A stretch of 14,347 nucleotides of DNA, taken from Rubrobacter sp. (GTDB taxonomy: Bacteria > Actinomycetota > Rubrobacteria > Rubrobacterales > Rubrobacteraceae). Below, piece by piece: positions 1 through 7,194 of the stretch. Made by a program: the position numbers and the translations under genes. The notes beneath the pieces were generated by a model. It saw nothing but the letters and a program-made list of their open reading frames with translations, had not been told where the DNA came from and ran no database searches. Location: contig JACDGB010000009.1 of NCBI GenBank assembly GCA_013815485.1, forward strand, positions 1 to 14,347, written 5' to 3'. Numbering within the stretch: position 1 is the stretch's first letter; each line of letters starts with the position of its first letter.

Positions 1-1
1 G

Positions 2-1897
2 GGTATGGGATTGGCGCTAGGGGCCCACTCACGGTTTGAGGAGGCCGAGGAGGCGCTAGATGAGGCTGCGGACCTCTTTGCGGCCGCTGACAACGCGCCG
101 CTGCTCTCGGGCGTGATGCTGGAGCGGGCGTCCTCACTGACGACTCGCGGGGACCGGGAGGCTGCGTTAGATACAGCGCGGCGGGCGCTGAGCCTCGTCT
201 CCGGGGGCGACTGGCCGGTGCAGCGCGTCTACGCTCACCTGCGCCTCGCCGACTTGCTGCTCCCGGATGCGGTCGAGGCCGAGCCGCACCTGCTCGCGGC
301 GAGCCGTCTGGCCGAGCGCTTGGCACTGCCGCAATTGCGTTACCGGCTGTCCGAGCGGCTCGGACATCTGAGACGTCTGCAAGGTCGTGACGAGGAGGCG
401 CGGACATTGCTCGAGGCTGCGGTGGAAGAGATCGAACGGCTGCGCGGCACCGTCACCCAGGAGGCGATGCGCGCATCTTTCTTGCGGGACAAGGTCGCCC
501 CCTACGACGACCTGCTGTTGTTGCACGTTGCGCAGGGAGACGAGGAAGGCCTGTGGCGCGCCTTCACCGTCGCCGAGAAGGCCAAGGCCTCTGCCTTGGT
601 GGACCTGCTCACAGGCTTCAGCGAGAGAGGGCCTGCCACGTCGATGGACCCCGAACTGGATAAGCGGCTCCTGGACCTACAGGCCGACCTCAACGCGACC
701 TACAACCGCTTGTTCAGCTTTACCGGGGAGGAAGACGAGCATGAGAGACCCGTGCAGAGACTGCACGAGAGAGCCGCCGAACTTGAAAAGAAGATCAGCC
801 GTCTGCGCCTGCACGCCCCTTCGTCCGACCCATTTACAAACCCTATCTCGTCAGCGGATCTTCGGGAACAGCTTCCGTCCGACGTGGCGCTGCTGGCCTA
901 CCACGTCTCGGAGGACGAGATTATGGCGTTCGTCAACGTGGGGAACAATATCCGGATCGTCCGAAACCTCGGTCCGGTGGCGGTGGTGGCGCAGCTCTTG
1001 CAGCGATTGAGCATACAGGTGGATCACTTTCGTGCAGGTCCCGAGTTCGCCGGACGACACATGCCACTGCTCGAGCGCCCGGCACAACGTGTACTGACTT
1101 GCCTATACAACGTATTGTTGGCACCGGTTGAGGCCCCCTTGGAAGAAATGGACATCCGGACCTCTTACGGAGCCGGCGCACCGGGCAAGCTAGTTATCGT
1201 GCCTCACGGGTTGCTACACCAGATACCGTTTCACGCCCTGTTCGACGGCGAGCGATACCTGCTGGAGCGGTTCGAGATCTCCTACGCTCCCAGTGCGCGG
1301 GTATATTCGCTCTGCCAAAAGCAGACTCCGCAGCGGTCGGGCAAGGCGCTGGTGATGAGCGTGGCCGACCCCCTCATCCCGGCCGTGGAGGAGGAAGCTC
1401 GAGCCGTCGCCCGGTACCTCCCTGGCGCCGAAGTGTTGAGCAACGAACAGGCTACCTCGGATGCGCTCCAGAGCGCATCCTCCGGTTGCTCTATCCTGCA
1501 CCTGGCTTGCCACGGCTTGTTCAGGGCCGACAACCCGATGTTCTCATCCCTCAAGCTACACGACTGCTGGCTGACCGCCGCCGACGTGATGCGACTGGAT
1601 CTCGCAGGCGCCCTCGTCACCCTGAGCGCCTGCGAGTCGGGACGCAACGAGGTGTTCGCGGGCGACGAGCCGATAGGCCTGACGCGGGCTTTTCTCGGTA
1701 TCGGAGCCTCGACGCTGGTCGTCAGCCTGTGGCTCGTGCAGGATAAAGCGACGGCCTTGCTGATGGAAAAGTATTACGAGCGGTTGAGCAGAAATGTGGG
1801 TCCGGCGGAAGCCCTGCGCGCCGCTCAACTCGCGATCAAGGAGGAGTATTCGCATCCCTACTATTGGGCGCCCTTCATCCTCCTAGGGAAGCGGTAA
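2..1897 (+). CDS. TPR-CHAT caspase-like protease (5' end outside window)
   Basis: The reading frame is open to the left edge, so this is the C-terminal ~630 residues of a longer protein. The first ~200 residues are alanine/leucine-rich helical repeats typical of TPRs, followed by a charged helical linker (~210-275). The C-terminal half is a CHAT domain (caspase HetF associated with TPRs), a clan CD cysteine-protease fold. The characteristic blocks are visible: VIVPHGLLHQIPFHAL, then LACHG with the catalytic His at ~503 (position 1511), then SACESG with the catalytic Cys at ~543 (position 1631), then the closing YWAPFILLG. Both dyad residues are present, so the protease is probably active. TPR-CHAT proteins usually cleave a partner protein after a sensor signal, often in cytoplasmic signalling or defence. 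No obvious substrate gene follows; the next gene is a secreted protease with its own riboswitch. The domain call is firm, the biological role unknown. Confidence 0.9.
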   Translation, partial: GMGLALGAHSRFEEAEEALDEAADLFAAADNAPLLSGVMLERASSLTTRGDREAALDTARRALSLVSGGDWPVQRVYAHLRLADLLLPDAVEAEPHLLAASRLAERLALPQLRYRLSERLGHLRRLQGRDEEARTLLEAAVEEIERLRGTVTQEAMRASFLRDKVAPYDDLLLLHVAQGDEEGLWRAFTVAEKAKASALVDLLTGFSERGPATSMDPELDKRLLDLQADLNATYNRLFSFTGEEDEHERPVQRLHERAAELEKKISRLRLHAPSSDPFTNPISSADLREQLPSDVALLAYHVSEDEIMAFVNVGNNIRIVRNLGPVAVVAQLLQRLSIQVDHFRAGPEFAGRHMPLLERPAQRVLTCLYNVLLAPVEAPLEEMDIRTSYGAGAPGKLVIVPHGLLHQIPFHALFDGERYLLERFEISYAPSARVYSLCQKQTPQRSGKALVMSVADPLIPAVEEEARAVARYLPGAEVLSNEQATSDALQSASSGCSILHLACHGLFRADNPMFSSLKLHDCWLTAADVMRLDLAGALVTLSACESGRNEVFAGDEPIGLTRAFLGIGASTLVVSLWLVQDKATALLMEKYYERLSRNVGPAEALRAAQLAIKEEYSHPYYWAPFILLGKR

Positions 1898-1924
1898 CGC
1901 ATGATGATCGAAGGGAACGTGAAG

Positions 1925-1960
1925 CCGTATTGATGACGGAGATCTCCGTCATCAATACGG
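1925..1960. repeat. 36-bp perfect palindrome downstream of CHAT gene
   Basis: The half-site CCGTATTGATGACGGAGA is followed immediately by its exact reverse complement, with no spacer. It starts 28 bp after the CHAT stop codon. In RNA it would form a long hairpin with a minimal loop, so it could terminate or stabilise the CHAT transcript. No T-run follows, so it is not a textbook intrinsic terminator. A dimeric protein-binding site is the alternative. Confidence 0.75.
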
Positions 1961-2108
1961 TATAGAGGCGAAGGGGACCTCCGGAGACTAGTTTGCGCTT
2001 AACCTTCGTTTGCGATTCGTGGACATATTTCGGCCCGCTTATACAAACGTCTGACGACTTTTTCTTACAACAGCGAACGCCAGTGTATTTTTTCCGGCTA
2101 TCAACGCA

Positions 2109-2114
2109 TATACT
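2109..2114 (+). promoter_or_regulatory. Probable -10 element for the riboswitch-protease transcript
   Basis: TATACT matches the sigma-A -10 consensus at five of six positions and lies ~32 bp upstream of the riboswitch aptamer. It would start transcription near 2121. A small hairpin (CGGAGA at 2122-2127 pairing with TCTCCG at 2133-2138) would then open the transcript. No convincing -35 box is seen upstream, only a T-rich stretch at ~2087-2093. Confidence 0.45.
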
Positions 2115-2140
2115 GTAAGCACGGAGAGTGCATCTCCGCT

Positions 2141-2217
2141 GCGACAAAGGCAAACCCGTCGAGAGGCGGGCGCGCAAAGCTACGGGTCTCCTTTCGGAGG
2201 CAGCCGGGTTGCCGAAC
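2141..2217 (+). promoter_or_regulatory. Cyclic di-GMP class I riboswitch (GEMM-I)
   Basis: The conserved GEMM-I blocks appear in order. First is GGCAAACC at 2149-2156. Next is a hairpin CCCGTC-GAGA-GGCGGG with a GNRA tetraloop. GCGCAAAGCTACGGGTC follows from 2172, then a second hairpin CTCC-TTTC-GGAG and the closing CCGGGTTGCC ending at 2213. The outer helix pairs GGCAA (2149-2153) with TTGCC (2209-2213). This family binds c-di-GMP and controls downstream translation or termination. Here it sits ~40 nt ahead of the start codon of a secreted S8 protease gene, and the next gene encodes a PAS-GGDEF-EAL c-di-GMP enzyme. No terminator with a U-tract separates aptamer and gene, so translational control is more likely. 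CTCCTTTC at 2188-2195 in the second hairpin is complementary to the protease Shine-Dalgarno. Confidence 0.9.
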
Positions 2218-2256
2218 ACTGGGGACCTCGAAAGAGTTCCCGGAAAGGAGATGCAG

Positions 2257-3600
2257 ATGAATTCTCGCCATGGTGACGAATCTGCGAGTCTCACCAGGTC
2301 TCTTGCTTTGATTTTGAACGCCGTACCTCTCGCGATCAAAGTCCGAGCAATGCCGCAACACTTGATCGTAATGGGGGCGCTCGCTCTGTCTCTATTCCTG
2401 CTGGCGTTGTTGGGCGCTGCCAGTCCCGCGCGAGCCTATGTAGGGGGAGAGGACTTCGTGCCCGGCCAGGTCGTCGTGAAGCTCGAGCCCACTACGGGCT
2501 CTACGATAGTTGAGATCAACGCCGACTACGGCTTGACCGTCCTCGACGAGCTCCCCGGCAGCCCGGGCATCTACCTGCTCAAGGTGCCGGCTGGCTCGGA
2601 CACGGAGGGAGTGGTGGGGCAGTTGGTGAACGATAGCCGTCTGTCGTACGCCGAGCCAAACTTCGTGGCCAAAACGGCCGAGGGCGATGGCGTGCACAAG
2701 GCCTGGGGCACAAGCGACATCAATGGATCTTCCGAGCAGTATGCGGCCTCCGCGCTCGGCCTGCCGTGCGCGGCCAACGTCAGCTTGGGCCAAGACACCA
2801 CGGTAGCCGTCATAGACACCGGCGCACAACTCGACCACCCGCAACTCGCGCCCAACTTCGAGGATGTTGCGCGCTACGACTTCGTGGACAACGACCGCAA
2901 TCCTAAGGAGAGCCGGGTTGGCCTGGACGAGGACGGGGACGGCCTCAAGGACGAGCTGGTGGGCCATGGCACGCACGTGGCCGGGATCGTGGACCTCGTG
3001 GCGCCCGCAGCCAAGATCATGCCGCTTAAGGTGCTCGACTCGGAAGGCTACGGGGACATTTTCACGATCGCCAAGGCCATCTCCTACGCCAAGAGCAACG
3101 GGGCGGACGTAATCAACCTCTCCCTCGGCTCGTCGCACCGGTCGGCTATGCTTCAAGAGGTGATTGAGGACACGATCAAGAACGATGTGGTCGTCGCCGC
3201 TGCCGCGGGCAACTCAAACACTACCGTGCCGCATTACCCGGCGGCCGGAAACGGAACCGCGGCCTCCGCAGACGGGCTGGTGGCCGTGACCGCGGTCGAC
3301 ATGTATGACAAGAAGTCAGACTACGCCAACTACGGGACCTGGGTGGACATCGCCGCGCCGGGCAACGACATCCGCAGCACCTTCCCGATCAATTTGTACG
3401 CAAACTGGAGCGGAACATCTATGGCGACACCGTTCATCTCCGGCCAAGCAGCGCTCATCCACGCGGTCTACGGCTCGCTTGATCCCGTGGGCGTAGAGAC
3501 GAAGATACGCAACAGTGCCCAGCCGCTTACTTTACAGAACCTGACCTACGTTGGCATGCTGGGCACCGGCGAGGCGAACGTCTGTGCCAGCCTCCGGTAG
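2257..3600 (+). CDS. Secreted subtilisin-family (S8) serine protease
   Basis: Protein of 447 residues. I chose the ATG at 2257 because GGAAAGGAG ends 6 nt before it; upstream in-frame codons lie inside the riboswitch. The N-terminus has a long charged lead, a hydrophobic stretch (~35-53) and a signal-peptidase-like site SPARA/Y at residue 60, predicting export. Residues ~61-150 resemble an inhibitor-type propeptide, including FVPGQVVVKLEP. The catalytic triad is complete: Asp187 in VAVIDTGAQLDHP, His237 in GHGTHVAG, Ser388 in SGTSMATPFISG. The oxyanion Asn319 sits in AAAGNSN. There is no C-terminal anchor or extra domain, so the mature enzyme is probably released or loosely wall-associated. 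A second possible start at 2350 would give a shorter signal peptide but lacks a ribosome site. Expression is expected to respond to c-di-GMP through the upstream riboswitch. Confidence 0.93.
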   Translation: MNSRHGDESASLTRSLALILNAVPLAIKVRAMPQHLIVMGALALSLFLLALLGAASPARAYVGGEDFVPGQVVVKLEPTTGSTIVEINADYGLTVLDELPGSPGIYLLKVPAGSDTEGVVGQLVNDSRLSYAEPNFVAKTAEGDGVHKAWGTSDINGSSEQYAASALGLPCAANVSLGQDTTVAVIDTGAQLDHPQLAPNFEDVARYDFVDNDRNPKESRVGLDEDGDGLKDELVGHGTHVAGIVDLVAPAAKIMPLKVLDSEGYGDIFTIAKAISYAKSNGADVINLSLGSSHRSAMLQEVIEDTIKNDVVVAAAAGNSNTTVPHYPAAGNGTAASADGLVAVTAVDMYDKKSDYANYGTWVDIAAPGNDIRSTFPINLYANWSGTSMATPFISGQAALIHAVYGSLDPVGVETKIRNSAQPLTLQNLTYVGMLGTGEANVCASLR

Positions 3601-3646
3601 TCCCAATCGCAAGGCTCTCTATGGCCCTCGCCTTTAAGGCCTGGTG

Positions 3647-3704
3647 CCGTCGGCTTTTCGGTGGAGCGGTGTATCCTCCCTCGAACTGCTACACCGGGCG
3701 ACGG
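3647..3704 (+). promoter_or_regulatory. Potential nested RNA stem structure between protease and GGDEF-EAL genes
   Basis: CCGTCG at 3647-3652 can pair with CGACGG at 3699-3704. Nested inside it, CGGTGTA at 3667-3673 can pair with TACACCG at 3690-3696, leaving a 16-nt loop. Both helices are perfect. It matches no RNA family I recognise. It lies 3' of the protease stop and may belong to the 3' UTR of that transcript or to the leader of the next gene. Confidence 0.35.
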
Positions 3705-3729
3705 TTGGGCCGCCAGAACGCTCGCGGTG

Positions 3730-3754
3730 CCGGGGGCGAAGCGTTCGCCCCCGG
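3730..3754 (+). terminator. GC-rich hairpin, possible terminator of the protease transcript
   Basis: CCGGGGGCGAA, loop GCG, then the exact complement TTCGCCCCCGG give an 11-bp perfect stem. No U-tract follows, so it would be a non-canonical terminator, or simply a structured piece of leader RNA. Confidence 0.4.
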
Positions 3755-3787
3755 GAAGACCGCTGGTCCGTTCTCTAGTGCAGATGG

Positions 3788-3793
3788 TATAAA
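3788..3793 (+). promoter_or_regulatory. -10 element placing transcription start at the GGDEF-EAL start codon
   Basis: TATAAA ends 7 nt before the ATG at 3801, the spacing expected for a leaderless mRNA. Leaderless transcripts are common in actinobacteria. No Shine-Dalgarno precedes this ATG, which fits. The -35 region is not recognisable. Confidence 0.4.
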
Positions 3794-3800
3794 CGAATCG

Positions 3801-5624
3801 ATGAAACCGTCGATGCGCAAGCAACCTGAGGTGTCTGCGTACCTGCTCGCGGCCGCCGTGCGGCACGTGAAGGAGGCGGTTCTGATCACCACGGCAGAGC
3901 TGGATCTGCCCGGGCCCGAGATCGTCTACGTGAACGAGGGCTTTTGCCGGATGACCGGGTATGCCAGGGACGGCCTCGTGGGAAAGACACCGCGCATCCT
4001 GCAGGGGCCGAAAACCGACCGGTCCGAGCTCGACCGGCTGCGGCGCCAGCTGTCCTTGGGGGAGCCCTTCGACGGCGAGATCGTCAACTACCGCAACGAC
4101 GGATCGGAGTACGTGATCGAGTGGTACATCGTGCCGCTACGCAACACCGCCGGGGAGATAACGCATTGGATGACGAGCCAGCGAGACGTCACCGAGAGCA
4201 AGGTCCTCGAGAGACAGCTCCGTTACCAGGGCCTCCACGATCATTTGACCGGTCTGCCCAACCGGATCCTATTCATGGACCGCCTCGAACACGCCTTGTC
4301 CTTAGCGGATCGGGACCCGAGGCTCAGCGCCGTGCTGTTCGTGGACCTGGACAACTTCAAAGTCGTAAACGACTCCCTAGGGCATGAAGCGGGTGACGAC
4401 TTGCTCGTGCAGGTGGCCGAGCGCTTGGGGGCCAGCGTAAGGTCGGAAGACACGGTCGCGCGCTTCGGGGGGGACGAGTTCGGCATCCTGCTAGAAGGCG
4501 TCCCGGGAGCAAGGTACGTAACCGACGTCGCAGAGCGGATCATAGAAAGACTGCGCAAAACCTTCATTTTGGAAGGTCGCGAGCTGATCATCACCTCCAG
4601 CATTGGAATCGTTTTGGCCGCATCTTCCCGAGACCCGGCCAGAGAGCTGCTGCGAAAAGCCGACCTCGCCATGTACGAGGCCAAGCGGGAGGGCAAGGTC
4701 CGCCTGGCCGGGGAGCTGCTGCGAAAGGTCGACATCGCCATGTACGAGGCCAAGCGGGAGGGCAAGGCCCGCTACCAGATGTTCGATCCCGGCATGAACG
4801 CTCGCGCCCTGAAGCGCTTGGGGTTGGAGAGCGACCTCAGGCAAGTCCTCGAGAGGGAAGAGTTCGTGGTCCACTATCAGCCCGAGGTCTCCCTCGAGAC
4901 CGGCAATGTCCTGGGCCTGGAAGCGCTGGTACGCTGGGAGCACCCGGAGCGCGGCCTGGTGCCCCCCTCGGAGTTCATCCCCATCGCCGAAGACACCGGC
5001 CTGATCGTCGACATAGGGCGGTGGGTGCTCAAGGAAGCCTGCGCCCAGGTGCGTCGGTGGCAGGATCGCTACCCGAGCGACCCGCCTCTGCAGGCGAACG
5101 TTAACCTCTCCGCGAAGCAGTTTCACCAACCCGATCTGGCCGGCGATGTCGCGGAGGTCCTCGCGGAAACCGATCTGGACCCTCGAAACCTGGTGTTGGA
5201 GATCACAGAGAACGTGGTGATGGAGGACGCAGTGGTGACCCTTGCCATCCTCGGAGCCCTGAAGTCTTTAGGGGTGGGGCTGGCCATAGACGACTTCGGA
5301 ACAGGCTACTCGTCGCTTGCCTACCTCAAGCGCTTCCCGGTGGACACGCTAAAAATAGACGGCTTGTTCGTCGCCGGGCTAGGCGAGAGCACCAAAGACG
5401 AGGTGATTGTGGCGGCCGTGATCGGGCTTGCCCACGGTCTGGGCCTCACAGCCATACCCGAGGGCGTAGAGACCGCCGAGCAACTCCAACGATTGCACGA
5501 GATGGGCTGTGACATGGCCCAGGGGTTTTACTTTTCGAAGCCGTTACCGACCGAAGCAGTGGACGCTTTGCTACGCCGTAACCTCCTAGGTGGCGGTTCC
5601 TGGCGACTACGGGATCCATCGTAG
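3801..5624 (+). CDS. PAS-GGDEF-EAL c-di-GMP turnover protein
   Basis: Protein of 607 residues from the ATG at 3801. An in-frame ATG at 3621 would add 60 residues of low-complexity sequence ahead of the PAS domain and is less likely. A PAS/PAC sensor (~10-130) contains the FCRMTGY and ITHWMTSQRDVTE blocks. A diguanylate cyclase domain (~140-330) has an intact GGDEF active site at 223-227 and an RxxD inhibitory site (RSED) at 214-217. A phosphodiesterase domain (~350-595) has an intact EAL at 374-376, LEITENVVMED, DDFGTGYSS at ~497 and EGVE. Both enzymatic motifs look functional, so the protein may both make and degrade c-di-GMP, with PAS setting the balance. The end of the GGDEF domain carries a 23-residue tandem duplication (282-304 and 305-327). 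No membrane segment is seen, so it should be cytoplasmic. The neighbouring riboswitch is a plausible target of its product. Confidence 0.95.
   Translation: MKPSMRKQPEVSAYLLAAAVRHVKEAVLITTAELDLPGPEIVYVNEGFCRMTGYARDGLVGKTPRILQGPKTDRSELDRLRRQLSLGEPFDGEIVNYRNDGSEYVIEWYIVPLRNTAGEITHWMTSQRDVTESKVLERQLRYQGLHDHLTGLPNRILFMDRLEHALSLADRDPRLSAVLFVDLDNFKVVNDSLGHEAGDDLLVQVAERLGASVRSEDTVARFGGDEFGILLEGVPGARYVTDVAERIIERLRKTFILEGRELIITSSIGIVLAASSRDPARELLRKADLAMYEAKREGKVRLAGELLRKVDIAMYEAKREGKARYQMFDPGMNARALKRLGLESDLRQVLEREEFVVHYQPEVSLETGNVLGLEALVRWEHPERGLVPPSEFIPIAEDTGLIVDIGRWVLKEACAQVRRWQDRYPSDPPLQANVNLSAKQFHQPDLAGDVAEVLAETDLDPRNLVLEITENVVMEDAVVTLAILGALKSLGVGLAIDDFGTGYSSLAYLKRFPVDTLKIDGLFVAGLGESTKDEVIVAAVIGLAHGLGLTAIPEGVETAEQLQRLHEMGCDMAQGFYFSKPLPTEAVDALLRRNLLGGGSWRLRDPS
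4644..4781 (+). repeat. 69-bp tandem duplication inside the GGDEF domain
   Basis: Two adjacent 69-bp copies (4644-4712 and 4713-4781) each begin GAGCTGCTGCGAAA and share the ATGTACGAGGCCAAGCGGGA block. The copies differ at a few bases in the middle and diverge at the end (LAG in the first copy, YQM in the second). The frame is kept, adding 23 residues. Confidence 0.9.
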
Positions 5625-5639
5625 CGCTCGATCCATAAT

Positions 5640-5926
5640 CCCGAAACCCCCACGACCCTCCGTACGAAGCGGCACCTCTCCTTCAGAGAGGCGGCCGGTC
5701 TCTGCTCCACGTCGGCCTCCACCAACCTCCTGGCTCGCTCGTCGAGTTTGGGCTTGGAGCCAGGGTGTTGCTTCGGAGTAAGCGGTTTGCCCTCCCTGGC
5801 CGCCCCAGCGTAGCGTTTGACCGACGAGCGGCTGACACCGAAGGTCTTGGCGGCCATAGTCTTGGACATCTCACGCTCCACGGCCTCGACTATCTTCTTG
5901 CGCAAATCTTCCGAGTAGGCTTTCAT
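5640..5926 (-). pseudogene. IS630-type transposase, N-terminal fragment
   Basis: Starting at the minus-strand ATG at 5926 the frame reads MKAYSEDLRKKIVEAVE, then a helix-turn-helix typical of IS630 N-termini (AAKTFGVSRSSVKRY) and the linker KHPGSK-like/KPKLDERARRLVEADVEQRPAASL. Similarity stops around RRVVGVSG near position 5640; the frame continues only as antisense of the GGDEF-EAL gene. The whole DDE catalytic half is missing, so this is a dead 5' fragment (~95 residues). It ends just past the stop codon of the c-di-GMP gene. It differs clearly in sequence from the IS630 copy to its right, so it came from another element. Confidence 0.8.
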
Positions 5927-5942
5927 GCGCCTACAGCGGTAT

Positions 5943-6924
5943 TCACAAGGATTGACCCCGCGGCCCGTACCCGGAGTGAGCGAACCAGCCGCGTGCGTCC
6001 TCGGGCGTGACGGCCGCGAGTGCTCCGGCCATCGCCTCCACCAGTGCTTCCTTCGTGCGAGCAGCGGCCTTCTTCAACAGCGCCTTGACCTTCGAGAACG
6101 CCTCCTCTATGGGGTTGAGGTCCGGCGAGTAGGCCGGCAAGAACCACACCCGCGCGCCTCTCGCTTCGATCAGCTCGCGTACCCTCTCCGTCTTGTGCGC
6201 CCCGAGGTTGTCCAAAAGCACCTATCTGCCCCGCCGAGAGCGAAGGAGCCAGCAAGCCCTCCACGTACGCCTCGAAGACCTTCGCGTCGGTGGCCCTTCG
6301 ACCGCCATCGCCTCGCCCATCCCACCTTCGAGCGTCATGCTGGCGATCAGGGTGGTGTTCTTGCCCCGGTTCCTGGGGACCTTGCCGTACACCCTCTTTC
6401 CCTTGGGCGCTCTCGCCCTGGCGCGAGTCATGGAGGTGTGCGTCCCGCACTCGTCCACCGCCACCAAGCGTCTCGGGTCCACCGACCTGATCCGCTCACC
6501 GAAGGTGCCCCTCTCCCGCTCGTCGCGCTCGGAGGCTACCCGGGACTTTTTTTGAGCGGCCATCCTTCCGGCATTCCGGCAGGCGCGCGATGGCTCGCCC
6601 GACCGTGGACTCAGAGACCGTCATGCCCTCGTGGGCTTCCTCGAGCGCCTCGCGGTGCTCTTCGAGCGTGAGGTCGTCGTTCTCTCGGAGGTGAGAGGGT
6701 AGCCACCCCTCCAGCGCCGCTCCCTTCGCCGATGGCCTGTCCGGGATCGGCCTGGGCTCGACCCCACCGGTCTCCCGCCGCCTCTTGAGCCAACGCTTGA
6801 TGGTCGGCACCGAAACCGAAAAGGTCCGGGCCACCTCGTCCCTCGGCGTCCCGCGAACTCCTGTCGGCTCTGCCTGTTACGCGCCTCAGATCGCTTAACC
6901 ACGAGCGTACGAGGCGGTTGCCAT
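5943..6924 (-). pseudogene. IS630-family transposase, multiply frameshifted
   Basis: A near full-length IS630 transposase can be assembled across frames. It starts MATASYARG at the ATG at 6924, shifts frame to SDLRRVTGR, then returns for RGTPRDEVARTFSVSVPTIK (helix-turn-helix) through ESTVGRAIARL. The next frame gives VASERDERERG and the first catalytic Asp in LVAVDECGTHT. A frame change near 6285 gives TDAKVFEAYVEGLLAP, and another near 6222 gives VLLDNLGAHK with the second Asp and FLPAYSPDLNPIEE with the catalytic Glu, ending at the stop at 5943. Frame changes lie near 6896, 6860, 6550 (in a run of seven A on the coding strand), 6285 and 6222. Catalytic residues survive, but the number of shifts makes it a pseudogene, unless some are sequencing errors. 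Confidence 0.85.
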
Positions 6925-6957
6925 GATTTGCTTACGGACCCTCTGCGGGACTCTGCA

Positions 6958-7171
6958 TCAGGCGCCTATTGAAAACCTCTCTGCTAGTCTTCTGCAATGG
7001 TAATCGTTAGGATCTCTCATCAACCCGAGCTTGGCGTAATGCCTCGCCCGGTCCCTATCCTTTGGCACTAAGTTTAGGCAAAGCCACGCAAGCCGCCCTA
7101 AATCCTTTGCACGCAGCCTGGCAGTGTAGTCCTCCATGACCTCGATCAGCTGCCGTATGATTATTTGTTGC
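6958..7171 (-). pseudogene. C-terminal remnant of a gene cut by the IS1595 element
   Basis: On the minus strand a clean frame runs from the IS1595 left end to the stop at 6958-6960. It reads QQIIIRQLIEVMEDYTARL, then AKDLGRLAWLCLNLVP, then DRARHYAKLGLMRDPNDYHC and RRLAERF. The pattern of two paired amphipathic helices with a DP turn looks like a terminal TPR-type repeat, as at the ends of large STAND-type or effector NTPases; that assignment is a guess. The upstream part of the gene is absent from the window. An internal ATG at 7137 could still start a 59-residue product, but it has no clear ribosome site. The region between this stop and the IS630 start (6925-6957) shows nothing further. Confidence 0.55.
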
Positions 7172-7194
7172 GGGATTATGCCCTTGATGCACGG
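7171..7194 (+). repeat. Left terminal inverted repeat of the IS1595 element
   Basis: The sequence CGGGATTATGCC followed by CTTGATGCACGG matches the reverse complement of 8980-9003 at 22 of 24 positions. It also contains the -35 hexamer TTGATG of an inward promoter. Confidence 0.8.

Noticed and set aside
2128..2256. Extended N-terminus of the S8 protease from GTG 2128
   Set aside because: This stretch is the c-di-GMP riboswitch; the real start at 2257 has its own Shine-Dalgarno.
2392..3156. Long minus-strand ORF opposite the S8 protease
   Set aside because: Antisense to a protease with complete catalytic motifs; histidine/valine-rich composition typical of a GC-rich shadow frame.
5923..6671. 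Plus-strand ORFs across the IS630 region
   Set aside because: Shadows of the degenerate minus-strand transposase; proline/arginine-rich with no domain.
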